Below are positions 1-8,918 of a stretch of DNA of 64,000 bases, one piece after another. The notes beneath the pieces were generated by a model. It was not told the origin of the DNA, ran no database searches, and saw only the letters and a list, made by a program, of their open reading frames with translations. The stretch's first letter is position 1, and every line of letters begins with the position of its first letter. This DNA comes from Flavobacteriaceae bacterium YJPT1-3 (lineage in GTDB: Bacteria > Bacteroidota > Bacteroidia > Flavobacteriales > Flavobacteriaceae), in contig CP123444.1 of NCBI GenBank assembly GCA_029866965.1, positions 1,901,501 through 1,965,500 on the forward strand, read 5' to 3'. A program made the translations under genes and the position numbers.

Positions 1-885
1 ATTCCCAGTTGGATGGAGCTCATGCTGCAAAAAGTAATTGAATACCACGATCTGAAGCACATTCACGAGATCTGGCCCAATTTGGAGGTATATACTTCAG
101 GCGGAGTGGCTTTTCCCCCTTATGAAAAGAGCTTCAATGAACTTTTGGGTAAACCCATCACCGTGATCGATACCTACCTGGCTTCTGAAGGGTTTATCGC
201 CTTTCAGGCCCGACCGGAAACGGAAGCCATGAAACTGATCACCGACAATGGGATTTATTTTGAATTTGTTCCTTTCGAACCGGAGTATATACTTGAGGAT
301 GGCAGTATTCGACAGGACGCTCCGGTGCTGACCTTAGCGGAGGTGAAGAAAGATCAGGATTACATTTTGATCATGTCTACGGTATCCGGAGCCTGGCGCT
401 ATCTTATTGGAGATACCATCGCTTTTACCGATACCCAAAGAGCTGAAATCAAAATTACGGGGCGCACCAAATTTTTCTTAAATGTTGTGGGGTCGCAATT
501 ATCAGTGAATAAGATGAACAAGGCTGTGCAGGAATTGGAAGAAGACTTTGATATCCCTATTCCTGAGTTTACGCTAGCTGCTAAACGCAATCCAGAGGAT
601 GATGAATTTTATCACTATTGGTATTTAGGGACCAACGCTCAAGTAGACGAAGCCAAACTGGCCAAAGCCTTGGATAAGCGCCTACAGCAAGCGAATAAAA
701 ATTATAAAGTAGCGCGGACTAAAGCCTTAAAGGGAGTGATCGTCAAGACGGTGGCACCGGAGATTTTTCACGAATGGAGCGGAGCCAATAAAAAGAAAGG
801 AGGCCAGGTCAAAATGGAAAAGGTGATGGATGAAGAAAAATTTGCAGCTTGGGAAGCTTTCGTTAAGGATCATCAGCAGGCTTAG
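1..885 (+). CDS. GH3 auxin-responsive-promoter family protein, C-terminal part
   Basis: The reading frame is open from base 1, so the N-terminus lies outside the window and the Met at 13 is internal. The 290 residues seen look like the C-terminal half of a bacterial GH3-type acyl-adenylating protein: a YTSGGVAFPPYEKSF block, an SEG/AFQ stretch, and GDTIAFTD followed by KITGRTKFFLNVVG, which resembles the hinge and C-terminal lobe of adenylate-forming enzymes. In plants GH3 enzymes conjugate amino acids to carboxylic hormones; the bacterial substrates are generally unknown, so only the family is claimed. There is no same-strand partner downstream. Confidence 0.8.
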   Translation: MPSWMELMLQKVIEYHDLKHIHEIWPNLEVYTSGGVAFPPYEKSFNELLGKPITVIDTYLASEGFIAFQARPETEAMKLITDNGIYFEFVPFEPEYILEDGSIRQDAPVLTLAEVKKDQDYILIMSTVSGAWRYLIGDTIAFTDTQRAEIKITGRTKFFLNVVGSQLSVNKMNKAVQELEEDFDIPIPEFTLAAKRNPEDDEFYHYWYLGTNAQVDEAKLAKALDKRLQQANKNYKVARTKALKGVIVKTVAPEIFHEWSGANKKKGGQVKMEKVMDEEKFAAWEAFVKDHQQA

Positions 886-940
886 CGAATGTAGGTTGAA
901 GCAAAATAGGCTTCGTTACAGTCGATGAAGCATACCAAGT

Positions 941-1513
941 TTAAACCAATACCTCGTCCAGTTCGTGCTCATTGATCAAATGCATGATCTCTTCCGGTGA
1001 CAAATACAATTTTCGCATCCTATTTTTGTACTGTTCCGAGATTTTAGCGTGATTCAATATGAAATCCTTCGTTTTTAAGATGTACGCTCCCATGCCGTGA
1101 GCTACGGCAAAGGTATCAGCAGCACGCTCCACTTCTTGAATGTGCGCATGGGAATACAAATATTTCAGTCCGAAAACAAGCATAGACCAGCTGCTTCGAT
1201 GACGGTAATCCATTACGTGTCCCAGCTCATGCCCAAGCCAGCCAATAAGCACGTCGGAGGGGATATCGGTCAGCGTAAAGGACTCCTCTTCAATTTGGAC
1301 CTTTCGGCTCATCAGAATGATATATCTCCTGTTTTTTCGTGATTTGAAGAAACTCGCCCAGGTGGGTTGCGCCTGCATGGTGGATTTCTTGATCTGATCT
1401 TTAAATTGAAAGGTAATGGGGGTATGTTTCAATTGCGGAAAATAGGAAAGCGCTTTTAAAGCTTCCTCTTCGATGACTTTGGGTATGGTCTTGTTCTCTA
1501 CGTCTTGGATCAT
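941..1513 (-). CDS. Small HExxH zinc-protease-like protein
   Basis: About 190 residues. The upstream TTG at 1519 is possible, but the ATG at 1513 (protein start MIQDVENK) is preferred. The sequence carries GHELGHVMDYRH, a zinc-binding HExxH motif, followed about 25 residues later by EVERAADTFA, a typical third-ligand glutamate region of gluzincin/M48-like peptidases. No signal peptide or transmembrane segment is visible, so it is probably cytoplasmic, unlike membrane M48 enzymes. It is a single-gene unit facing left, divergent from the lipoprotein at 1628. Substrate unknown. The fold class is reasonably secure; proteolytic activity is inferred from the motif only. Confidence 0.7.
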   Translation of the reverse strand: MIQDVENKTIPKVIEEEALKALSYFPQLKHTPITFQFKDQIKKSTMQAQPTWASFFKSRKNRRYIILMSRKVQIEEESFTLTDIPSDVLIGWLGHELGHVMDYRHRSSWSMLVFGLKYLYSHAHIQEVERAADTFAVAHGMGAYILKTKDFILNHAKISEQYKNRMRKLYLSPEEIMHLINEHELDEVLV

Positions 1514-1627
1514 GAACAAAAGGTAAGGACTGCATGCCTAATGTCTTGTTAAGGCCCTTATAAAACTGGCTAACAACATCCTTACACTCCCAGATAATTC
1601 TGATTATATTTACTCAAAACCGGAATT

Positions 1628-2047
1628 ATGCTACCGAGAAATTATTTCTACATCTCAATCTTTAGTCTGATACTACTAATTCTGACTAGCTGCGGTAAAA
1701 CGCCTTCCCGCGCTCTGGACAGCGGATTTGTGCATACGGTCTACTTCTGGTTACAGGATCCGGATAACCCGGAGGATCGTCAGGCTTTTGAGGCTTCCTT
1801 ACTGAAATTTATGGAAGCCAGTGGCCATGTGCAATCCTATATGCTAGGAACTCCACCAACGGCCACCCGTGAGGTCGTGCGCGATGATTTTACCTACAGT
1901 CTTACGGTACTCTTTGCTGATGCTGCAGCGCAGCAAGCCTACCAGGATGAAGAGGCGCATTTGCTGTTTATTGATGAATCAGAGTCGCTTTGGAAGAAGG
2001 TGGAAGTCAATGACGCTGTATCCTTATCCATTCAGCCCAATGACTAA
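1628..2047 (+). CDS. Dabb (stress-responsive alpha-beta barrel) lipoprotein
   Basis: 139 residues. The N-terminus is a lipoprotein signal (hydrophobic ISIFSLILLILTSCG, Cys as lipidation site). The mature part starts with VHTVYFWLQDP and contains FEASLLKFMEASGHVQSY and a final valine/serine-rich strand, which is the pattern of the Dabb dimeric alpha-beta barrel. Such proteins are common small periplasmic or cytoplasmic proteins of unclear function. It stands alone and ends at a bidirectional hairpin shared with the carbonic anhydrase coming from the other side. Confidence 0.75.
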   Translation: MLPRNYFYISIFSLILLILTSCGKTPSRALDSGFVHTVYFWLQDPDNPEDRQAFEASLLKFMEASGHVQSYMLGTPPTATREVVRDDFTYSLTVLFADAAAQQAYQDEEAHLLFIDESESLWKKVEVNDAVSLSIQPND

Positions 2048-2070
2048 ATCAATCGACAATGGCGAGGATA

Positions 2071-2099
2071 AAAAAAAGCGGCATTGCGCCGCTTTTTTT
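2071..2099. terminator. Bidirectional rho-independent terminator
   Basis: Stem AGCGGC / GCCGCT around a 5-base loop, flanked by an A-run on the left and a T-run on the right. It therefore works in both directions for the convergent lipoprotein (ending 2047) and carbonic anhydrase (ending 2117). Confidence 0.85.
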
Positions 2100-2116
2100 A
2101 GTTCTGTGGTCGATTC

Positions 2117-2743
2117 CTAGTAGAATTCAACAGCTCCGGTATGAATATCGTACATGCCGCCTGCAATCTTAATGGCGCCATCTTCTTCCATTTGGGCAAG
2201 AACATCACTGCGTTTGCGGATATTATCCATGGTCATCATCACATTTTTTTTCGCTACTTCATTCACAAAATCAATGTTCTTAGACGTGCGCTGACTTTCC
2301 TCTTTAGGTTCTTCAACCGCTTCAACCGCAGGCTCGATCTTGTTGATCAGTGCCGTAAGGTTACCCAGGCGTGCGTGATCACAGGCACCTTTAACAGCTC
2401 CGCAGCTGGTATGTCCTAAGACCATGACCAACTTAGTTCCGGCCAGCTTACAAGCAAACTCCATGCTTCCTAGTATGTCTTCATTGACAAAGTTTCCGGC
2501 GATCCGGATGCTGAAAACATCGCCAATTCCCTGATCGAAGAGTAGTTCTGCAGAGACTCGAGAGTCAATACAGTGTAGAATGGTAGCGAAGGGATATTGC
2601 CCTCCACTAGTATCTTTGACCTGTTCCAGCAGATCACGATCTGCTTTTTTATTGGCGACAAAACGTTTATTACCCGCCTTCAAGGCCTCCAGGGCAGAAG
2701 TTGGGGTCATTTGGGCTTGTGTTTCTTTAGTATGTGCTTTCAT
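2117..2743 (-). CDS. Beta-class carbonic anhydrase
   Basis: 208 residues. Interconverts CO2 and bicarbonate. The zinc site is visible: Cys58 and Asp60-Ser-Arg62 in CIDSRVSAEL, then His111 and Cys114 in GHTSCGAVKGA. Length fits beta-carbonic anhydrases. The ATG lies 4 bases downstream of the stop of the SulP transporter, so the two are almost certainly co-transcribed. A SulP transporter paired with a carbonic anhydrase suggests bicarbonate uptake or CO2 handling rather than sulfate transport. No signal peptide, so it is cytoplasmic. Confidence 0.93.
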   Translation of the reverse strand: MKAHTKETQAQMTPTSALEALKAGNKRFVANKKADRDLLEQVKDTSGGQYPFATILHCIDSRVSAELLFDQGIGDVFSIRIAGNFVNEDILGSMEFACKLAGTKLVMVLGHTSCGAVKGACDHARLGNLTALINKIEPAVEAVEEPKEESQRTSKNIDFVNEVAKKNVMMTMDNIRKRSDVLAQMEEDGAIKIAGGMYDIHTGAVEFY

Positions 2744-2747
2744 GCTA

Positions 2748-4352
2748 TTATCTTTTTAGTTTAAATTTCTCTTTCTTGGGTCGTAAGGTGAAAAACTCGA
2801 TAAAACTGTCCGGGTTTTCGACGGTTCCTCGTTCCGAAACCAATTTTATAGTAATGTTTCGATTCTTCGCTTTGAGCTTGAAATCATCAAGGATCTCAAT
2901 AATATCGTGATCCAGATATCGGGTTTTCCGTACATCGAGTTCGAGATAGGTTCCTTCTTCCAGGCGATCTAACTCTTTTAAAATTGCCCCTTTATTAAAA
3001 AAGGTCACTTCTTCAGCCAGTGTCATTTTGACCTTGCCATCGGTTGGGTCTTCATTTTCCTTGTGTAGGAAGTGTGAGTTTTTATAGCTTCTGTACAAAA
3101 CAATGACGACACCTACAGCCAATCCGAGGGCTAAACCAATGAGTAAGTCTGTGAGCACGATCCCGAGAACGGTCACCATAAAGGGAACGAATTGCATCCA
3201 GCCGCCATCCCACATGGCTTTAAACGTAGATGGCTTTGCCAATTTATAACCTACAATAAAAAGTACGGCCGCTAAAACTGAGAGCGGAATCATTTGCAAT
3301 AGAAAAGGAATGGAAGCCACCGAGATGATCAATAGAAAACCGTGAATGATGGCCGACATTTTAGTGCGACCTCCCGATTGAATATTAGCCGAACTCCGCA
3401 CAATAACTTGAGTAATGGGCAGGCCTCCAATAAAGCCGGAAATCACATTACCGGCACCTTGCGCCAGTAGCTCCCGATTGGTGGGGGTGACGCGCTTCCG
3501 CGGATCCAACTTGTCCGTGGCTTCTACACAGAGCAGGGTCTCCAAACTGGCCACCAGTGCAATGGTAAAGGCCGTAATGAGCACGGGTGAGGTAAAGGCC
3601 TGGCTCCAATCCGGGGTGACAAAATTGGTCAGCAAGCCCTCGGTATTACGGTCCTCACTTAGCGAAACTAAGTGCTGTTCCGTAATTCCATAATCAGTGC
3701 CCTGCGTGAGTACGTAGTAAATAATACCCACAACAACCGCCACCAGAGGACCTTGTACCAATTCAAAGAATTTACCTTTCTTAGAAAGGACACTGCTCCA
3801 GAGGATGAGAATTCCCAGCGCTATAAATCCGATCAGGGTAGGGCCTAAGCTAGGATCTCCTATGGCGTTGATAATTTCTGAAAAAGTATTTTCTCCATCG
3901 ATCTGGAAAAAGGCAAAATCGCCTTCCGGATCATCGTCGTCTCCTAAAAAGTGAGGGATCTGTTTAAGGATAATGATGATCCCAATCCCAGTCAGCATCC
4001 CACGGATCACAGAACTTGGGAAATAATATCCGATAATTCCCAATCGCGCGACTCCAAAAAGAATTTGAATGACACCTCCAATGACCACAGCCGAAAGGAA
4101 GATTTGGAAGCCCAATTGATCGATAGCTGCAAGTACGATCGCAGCCAGTCCGGCTGCGGGACCGCTCACGCCAATTTGTGAACCACTGAGGGCTCCTACG
4201 ACGATTCCCCCTACGATTCCGGCGATCAGACCGGAAAATAAAGGCGCACCACTGGCCAGGGCAATTCCCAGACATAAGGGCAGTGCCACAAAGAAGACCA
4301 CGATACTGGCGGGGATGTCAGATTTTAAATGACTAAATAGGTTTGTTTTCAT
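2748..4352 (-). CDS. SulP-family anion transporter (probable bicarbonate) with STAS domain
   Basis: 534 residues. Begins MKTNLFSHLKSDIPASIVVFF, the usual SulP entry, followed by roughly 11-14 hydrophobic segments to about residue 420. Conserved GLAAIVLA, GGLPITQVIVRSSANIQSGG and KLDPRKRVTPTNREL blocks are present. The last ~100 residues form a STAS-like domain (TYLELDVRKTRYLDHDIIEILDDF). SulP proteins move sulfate, bicarbonate or other anions. Being fused in an operon to a beta-carbonic anhydrase is the common context for bicarbonate carriers, so that substrate is inferred, not shown. It may share a leftward unit with the TetR regulator and the acidic protein upstream (104-base gap). Confidence 0.9.
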   Translation of the reverse strand: MKTNLFSHLKSDIPASIVVFFVALPLCLGIALASGAPLFSGLIAGIVGGIVVGALSGSQIGVSGPAAGLAAIVLAAIDQLGFQIFLSAVVIGGVIQILFGVARLGIIGYYFPSSVIRGMLTGIGIIIILKQIPHFLGDDDDPEGDFAFFQIDGENTFSEIINAIGDPSLGPTLIGFIALGILILWSSVLSKKGKFFELVQGPLVAVVVGIIYYVLTQGTDYGITEQHLVSLSEDRNTEGLLTNFVTPDWSQAFTSPVLITAFTIALVASLETLLCVEATDKLDPRKRVTPTNRELLAQGAGNVISGFIGGLPITQVIVRSSANIQSGGRTKMSAIIHGFLLIISVASIPFLLQMIPLSVLAAVLFIVGYKLAKPSTFKAMWDGGWMQFVPFMVTVLGIVLTDLLIGLALGLAVGVVIVLYRSYKNSHFLHKENEDPTDGKVKMTLAEEVTFFNKGAILKELDRLEEGTYLELDVRKTRYLDHDIIEILDDFKLKAKNRNITIKLVSERGTVENPDSFIEFFTLRPKKEKFKLKR

Positions 4353-4456
4353 AAATTGATTTCAATGGTGATAAACGTACCCTTGCGGGTCTTTAAAAAT
4401 GGAAAATAGGAATAAAAATGCGATTCTTCCCGGAAGAACCGCCGGTATAATGAATT

Positions 4457-4771
4457 TCAGACCCGTTGTGGAGGCGGCAGAATGATTTCTGGATTTTCAT
4501 CATCAGCCGAAGAGGATTCCGCATAAAACCGCTGGTCCAAAGTAGTATTCGGTAATGAGGAGCTGGTTTGAGAAACACTCGGTATAAATTCGTCGGAAAA
4601 CAGGACCTCTTCTTCTTCAGCCTCTCCGTCCAATTGGGTGAGCAGGTATTGCGTTTCCGGTTCGTTTACCTCTAAATAAGGGATAAGCATGGGTGCCATC
4701 AAACACGCCATTAGAAGGAAAATTCCCGAGCTGCTGCAGAGCGATCGCGATATGGGACTCCTTCTTCTCAT
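4457..4771 (-). CDS. Small acidic protein with one N-terminal membrane segment
   Basis: 104 residues, no family recognised. The N-terminus is RRRSPISRSLCSSSG followed by a hydrophobic stretch (IFLLMACLMAPMLIP), then a strongly acidic, Ser-rich tail with GEAEEEEVLFSDEF and a proline-rich end. It could be a signal-anchored or secreted linker-type protein. Its ATG overlaps the stop codon of the TetR gene (ATGA), which is good evidence for real translation and coupling. Function unknown. Confidence 0.55.
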   Translation of the reverse strand: MRRRSPISRSLCSSSGIFLLMACLMAPMLIPYLEVNEPETQYLLTQLDGEAEEEEVLFSDEFIPSVSQTSSSLPNTTLDQRFYAESSSADDENPEIILPPPQRV

Positions 4772-5436
4772 TGGATGGCGTTAAGAACTAAGTCGGTGTA
4801 AAACAATTGAATGTTATCCTGATGGGGTGCTACATCAGTAAGAGCAGGTAAATGCTGAGCGAAATAACGTTGTTGGTGCGCACCCTCAATGGCCGTACTG
4901 ATCAGCATATGTGGATAGGGGTAGTCCGGTTGAATGGCGAGCACCATGCTGCTCAAGCGATGCACCAATCGTTTGTATACCTTAAAGAATCCTTTCTCAT
5001 TTTCCCGATCTACTGCCTTGGTGTGGTAGGCTTTGGCTCCTTCTGCCACGATAATTTTACTCAAAAGCGCTTCATCGATATAGGAAAAATCCTGGTCCTG
5101 ATCAATTTGCTGGGTCAGGATATGAAGGGCTTGTTTGAGTTGTTGTTCGGGAGTTGGGAGACTGTTGGTAGAGAAGACCACGCGATATTCCAGCCAGCTC
5201 CAATACCAACAAATTAAATAAAGCAACAATTGATGCTTGCTCTTAAAATACCGATAAATGGAACTTTCGTTGGAGCCAATACGATTCCCCAACTTTTTAA
5301 AGGTGAATCCTTCGAATCCCAGTTCATCGATCATCACAATGCTTTCCGACACAATCCGCCGACCTAAATCAGAAGATTCAGGGTTTTTCGCATACAGACG
5401 TTCGTCCATAGTGATGGTGACGGGTAACAAATCCAT
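4768..5436 (-). CDS. TetR-family transcriptional regulator
   Basis: 222 residues. The N-terminal helix-turn-helix is clear at about residues 28-68 (GRRIVSESIVMIDELGFEGF, then LGNRIGSNESSIYRYFKSK), the canonical TetR arrangement ending in YRYFKSKHQLL. The C-terminal ligand domain is divergent. It heads the leftward group acidic protein / SulP / carbonic anhydrase. A perfect inverted repeat sits 13 bases before the start codon, so autoregulation and control of the downstream carbon genes is a reasonable inference. Confidence 0.9.
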   Translation of the reverse strand: MDLLPVTITMDERLYAKNPESSDLGRRIVSESIVMIDELGFEGFTFKKLGNRIGSNESSIYRYFKSKHQLLLYLICWYWSWLEYRVVFSTNSLPTPEQQLKQALHILTQQIDQDQDFSYIDEALLSKIIVAEGAKAYHTKAVDRENEKGFFKVYKRLVHRLSSMVLAIQPDYPYPHMLISTAIEGAHQQRYFAQHLPALTDVAPHQDNIQLFYTDLVLNAIQ

Positions 5437-5442
5437 AGTCCG

Positions 5443-5467
5443 TAAAGATAATAGTAATACTATTACT
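5443..5467 (-). promoter_or_regulatory. Probable TetR operator overlapping a promoter
   Basis: TAATAGTA-A-TACTATTA (5449-5465) is a perfect 8-bp inverted repeat. The shifted AGTAATA-C-TATTACT (5453-5467) is also perfect, so the site is a nested double palindrome. On the minus strand a near-match to the flavobacterial -7 box (TATCTTTA, 5450-5443) overlaps it. Position and symmetry fit an autoregulatory TetR site. Confidence 0.6.
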
Positions 5468-5595
5468 TAAGAATAGTTTAACAAATGATTTAGAATTGCC
5501 AGGCAGTTCATGAGGGCTAAAAAGGAGGGTGGACCTTTTCGATTCTTGATTCTTTTTCCTACCTGTTCAGACAGTCATGATGCTCAGCAAAGACT

Positions 5596-5769
5596 TTAGA
5601 TCACGTAGCCACTGGCGATCACTCCTGCGATCAAGAGGATGAGCACTAATACGATGATGATCACCGCAGTCTTCGTGATCTTATTTTTCTGAAGAATATA
5701 CTGATCCGTTGATTCTGTTTTGTCTTTGATAAATTCCGTTTGTTGATCGCTTTCTTTCTGGTCGGTCAT
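5596..5769 (-). CDS. Small single-span membrane protein
   Basis: 57 residues if started at the ATG at 5769 (MTDQKESDQQ); the longer frame would need a TTG at 5790. A charged, Gln/Lys/Asp-rich N-terminal half is followed by a single hydrophobic C-terminal span (TAVIIIVLVLILLIAGVIAS). This tail-anchored layout is common among small bacterial membrane proteins. No family recognised and no operon partner. Sequence periodicity supports it being real. Confidence 0.55.
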   Translation of the reverse strand: MTDQKESDQQTEFIKDKTESTDQYILQKNKITKTAVIIIVLVLILLIAGVIASGYVI

Positions 5770-5891
5770 GGTGGTAGTTTTGAATTGCAATATACGATAC
5801 CACGAGGGTGAAGCAGGCGTCTGCGTTTTATAATACTTTACTAAAATAGGGGGTTAAAGACGTTAAAATTGAGGTAAGACGTTGATTCAGA

Positions 5892-7007
5892 ATGAGAAAA
5901 TGTTTTGAATTCCCTACTTTCAGAGAAACAACCAAAAACACAGCTATGCGAAGCGGAATTCGTCTCTTACTTCTCACACTGGCCATCACCACCGGACTTT
6001 ATTTTTTCTTTAATGCGATCGTCAAGGCAGAGGCCTTTTTGGCGCCATTAGTGACAGCGATAATCCTTAGTTTAGCGCTTTTGCCGCTGACCCGATATTT
6101 GGAGCAGCGCATGAAGCCTTTGTGGTCAGCCCTGCTTTCTACCCTGGTCGTATTTCTGATCTCTGGCGGTTTAGTGGCTTTGGTATCCATACAAGTGGAT
6201 GCTTTTATTGATGACTGGGACAGTATCCAACGCACCATGGAGCCCAAGGTAGAACAATTCAAAGGGTTCCTGATCGGCAATACCCCGCTGACCCAGGAAG
6301 ACCTTAACTTAGAGCAATCTGCTCGAGAATTGGTGTCCGGCAGCCTGGCTCCTTACAAAAGATCCGGAAACGTGGCCTTAAGTCTTTTTGGATTTGTAGG
6401 CAGTTTTTTACTTTGCTGCATCTATGTGTTTTTCTGTTTGCGCTACCGAAGTAAATTCAAGCGCTTTTTACTGGAGGTATTTTCCAATAAGGATCGTGAA
6501 AAGCTTCTTAAAACCATTGATGACTCGGCCATGATGGCGCCTAAGTACATACAGGGCAAGTTGATCCTCATGGGCCTATTGGCGGTGCTTTACTCCATCG
6601 GACTCGGAATTTCAGGGGTCAATAATTTTATTTTAGTTTCCCTGATCGCTGCCGCCTTAACACTCATTCCTTACATCGGCAACATCATCGGATTCTCTTT
6701 GGCATTAGCCTTGGGCTACCTGACCAGTGGCGATCTGTCGGTCTTGATCGGTATCATTTTGACCTTTACCATTACCCAGTTTGTCGAAAGTTACGTGCTG
6801 CAACCCTATGTGGTAGGCGATCAGGTAGATTTACACCCTCTGGTAGTTATTCTCGTGGTCATCATCGGGAATCTCACCTGGGGCGTCATCGGCATGGTGA
6901 TCGCTATTCCCCTGACTGCTGTTTTTGTCGTCTTCTTGCTCCATGTTCCCGTTTTTAGGGAGGTAGGCATATTACTGAGTAATCATTCCTTTGACAGCAA
7001 AGCATAG
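5892..7007 (+). CDS. AI-2E / PerM-type family transporter
   Basis: 371 residues from the first ATG; an internal ATG at 5946 (MRSGIRLLLLT) is an equally good start because it begins right before the first membrane span. Hydrophobic segments occur near residues 25-45, 45-70, 80-105, 160-185, 225-260, 265-290 and 310-345. The middle cytoplasmic stretch and the conserved ending around FVESYVLQPYVVGDQVDLHP are hallmarks of the AI-2E family. Members are implicated in autoinducer export or small-solute/Na+ antiport; the substrate here is unknown. Monocistronic. Confidence 0.88.
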   Translation: MRKCFEFPTFRETTKNTAMRSGIRLLLLTLAITTGLYFFFNAIVKAEAFLAPLVTAIILSLALLPLTRYLEQRMKPLWSALLSTLVVFLISGGLVALVSIQVDAFIDDWDSIQRTMEPKVEQFKGFLIGNTPLTQEDLNLEQSARELVSGSLAPYKRSGNVALSLFGFVGSFLLCCIYVFFCLRYRSKFKRFLLEVFSNKDREKLLKTIDDSAMMAPKYIQGKLILMGLLAVLYSIGLGISGVNNFILVSLIAAALTLIPYIGNIIGFSLALALGYLTSGDLSVLIGIILTFTITQFVESYVLQPYVVGDQVDLHPLVVILVVIIGNLTWGVIGMVIAIPLTAVFVVFLLHVPVFREVGILLSNHSFDSKA

Positions 7008-7170
7008 CCGGGCTTGGCCTCCTGGATGAGGTCCACGCGCTTATCTCCTCCCTGCCTATTGCCTCTTCATTCAAGCAATGAATCAGCACAGGCCATGGCC
7101 AATGAATTGTCCTGTTACTTTTTTTTATAACTTCCTGCCTAAGAAACTAACCGTGGGAGCTTATTTTTTC

Positions 7171-7184
7171 GCTTTCGCGAAAGC
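7171..7184. repeat. Copy of the iterated palindrome GCTTTCGCGAAAGC (intergenic)
   Basis: The only perfect copy of this 14-bp palindrome that is intergenic; it lies 13 bases before the GMC start codon. Other perfect copies are at 12417, 19907, 29454, 38930, 57559 and 61502, all inside genes. One- or two-mismatch copies are at 15941, 22865, 34141, 39719, 41950, 46350 and 48791. Confidence 0.85.
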
Positions 7185-7196
7185 TGAATCACTCCT

Positions 7197-8915
7197 ATGC
7201 AAATTATCGAAGAAGGTACCTACTACGATGCGATCATCGTAGGTTCAGGTGCGGGTGGCGGGATGGCCACCAAACAACTGGCCGATGCCGGTCTTAAAGT
7301 TGCCGTAGTAGAAGCCGGACCCTTTTTTGATCCGGCTGATCCGGCTCAGGCCACGCAAATGAAATGGCCATACACCTCTCCTCGAAGAGGGGCCAATACA
7401 CAAAGAGCTTTTGGTGAATTTGATGCCTGCTACGGGGGCTGGCAGATTGAAGGAGAGCCGTATACTCAAAAAGACGATACCCAATTTGATTGGTTTAGAG
7501 CGCGTATGTTGGGCGGGCGGACCAACCATTGGGGGCGAATTTCCTTGCGTTTTGGTCCTAAAGATTTTAAACACAAAGATGTGGATGGCTTAGGAGATAA
7601 CTGGCCCATCGGCTATGAGGATGTCAAACCCTATTATGATAAAGTGGATCAGCTTCTAGGAGTGTTCGGTTCCAAAGAAAACCTTCCCAATGAACCCGAT
7701 GGCTTCTTCTTGCCCCCTCCCAAGCCCCGTTTACACGAATTATTCTACATCAAAGGTGCCCGGAAATCGAATATTCCCGTCATTCCCTCACGCATGTCCA
7801 TGCTGACCAAAAGAATCAATAATGAACGCGGTGTTTGTTTTTACTGCGGGCAATGCAACCGCGCCTGTCAGGTCTATGCTGATTTTTCTTCGGGTACCTG
7901 CTTGATTTTTCCCGCACAAAAGAGTAGGGGGCAGGTAGACCTGTTTACCAACGCCATGGTGCGTGAGATCACGACCAATGAAGAGGGGGAGGCTACCGGA
8001 GTGTCGTACATCAATAAGGAAGATCGTAAAGAATACAAACTCAGAGGCAAGACTGTTGTTTTGGCTGCTTCTGCCTGCAGTAGCGCCCGAATTCTCCTCA
8101 ATTCTAAAAGTGCGCAGCACCCTAACGGACTCGGTAACAGCAGCAATATGGTGGGGAAATACCTGCATGATTCTACCGGAGCCTCCCGCTCTGCTTTTAT
8201 TCCTGATTTGATGAACCGAAAATTATACAATGAAGACGGTGTGGGCGGTATGCATGTTTATACACCGTGGTGGCTCGACAACAAGAATCTCGACTTCCCG
8301 AGAGGCTATCACATTGAGGTTTGGGGAGGTATCGGGATGCCCTCCTATGGTTTTGGTTTCAATCCGAATGATTTCAATCGGTTTTTTAACCAATCGGTAG
8401 GGGGCTATGGCAATAGCCTGCGCACGGATGTCAAGAAATACTACGGTTCTGTCCTTGGATTTGGAGGACGAGGAGAAAGCGTGGCCATGGAAAGCAACTA
8501 TTGTGAGATCGATCCCACGGTGGTTGATGAATTTGGAATTCCTGTCTTGCGGTTTCATTATCAATGGAGCGACTTCGAGCGCAAACAGGCGAGGCATATG
8601 CATGAAACTTTTGAAGAGATCATCCATAACATAGGTGGGGAAATGCTGCAAGACCGGCCTACCGAAGATCAGAATTACGGTTTGCTGAACCCGGGTGCCA
8701 TCATTCACGAAGTGGGGACTACCCGCATGGGCAATGACCCTAAACGCTCTGTGGTCAACAGCAATCAGCAGCTGCACGAAGTGAAGAATGTTTTTATCGT
8801 AGACGGCGGGCCCTTTGTGTCCCAGGCCGATAAAAATCCCACCTGGACCATTTTGGCCCTGTCGTGGCGAACTTCAGACTACATTATCGAACAACTCAAA
8901 CAACAAAACATCTAA
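7197..8915 (+). CDS. GMC oxidoreductase, FAD and probable Fe-S (sugar/polyol dehydrogenase large subunit)
   Basis: 572 residues. The FAD-binding Rossmann motif VGSGAGGG is at 15-22 with VVEAG near 37-41. GGRTNHWGR (about 106-114) and the C-terminal HEVGTTRMG plus NPTWTILALSWR blocks are the GMC signature. Unusual: Cys214, Cys217, Cys220 and Cys224 form CxxCxxCxxxC, with Cys235 close by. Membrane-linked FAD dehydrogenases of the glucose/gluconate/fructose class use cysteines in this part of the fold for an Fe-S cluster. The next gene (3-base gap) is the matching small Tat-exported subunit. No cytochrome c subunit is adjacent. No signal peptide of its own, so it is probably exported by piggy-backing on the small subunit. 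Substrate unknown. Confidence 0.88.
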   Translation: MQIIEEGTYYDAIIVGSGAGGGMATKQLADAGLKVAVVEAGPFFDPADPAQATQMKWPYTSPRRGANTQRAFGEFDACYGGWQIEGEPYTQKDDTQFDWFRARMLGGRTNHWGRISLRFGPKDFKHKDVDGLGDNWPIGYEDVKPYYDKVDQLLGVFGSKENLPNEPDGFFLPPPKPRLHELFYIKGARKSNIPVIPSRMSMLTKRINNERGVCFYCGQCNRACQVYADFSSGTCLIFPAQKSRGQVDLFTNAMVREITTNEEGEATGVSYINKEDRKEYKLRGKTVVLAASACSSARILLNSKSAQHPNGLGNSSNMVGKYLHDSTGASRSAFIPDLMNRKLYNEDGVGGMHVYTPWWLDNKNLDFPRGYHIEVWGGIGMPSYGFGFNPNDFNRFFNQSVGGYGNSLRTDVKKYYGSVLGFGGRGESVAMESNYCEIDPTVVDEFGIPVLRFHYQWSDFERKQARHMHETFEEIIHNIGGEMLQDRPTEDQNYGLLNPGAIIHEVGTTRMGNDPKRSVVNSNQQLHEVKNVFIVDGGPFVSQADKNPTWTILALSWRTSDYIIEQLKQQNI

Positions 8916-8918
8916 GCC

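Noticed and set aside
3964-4275. Minus-strand 103-aa ORF
   Set aside because: Alternate frame of the SulP transporter with an unlikely Arg/Trp-rich composition.
8223-8777. Minus-strand 184-aa ORF inside the GMC gene
   Set aside because: Shadow frame of a well-supported gene; no signal or domain.
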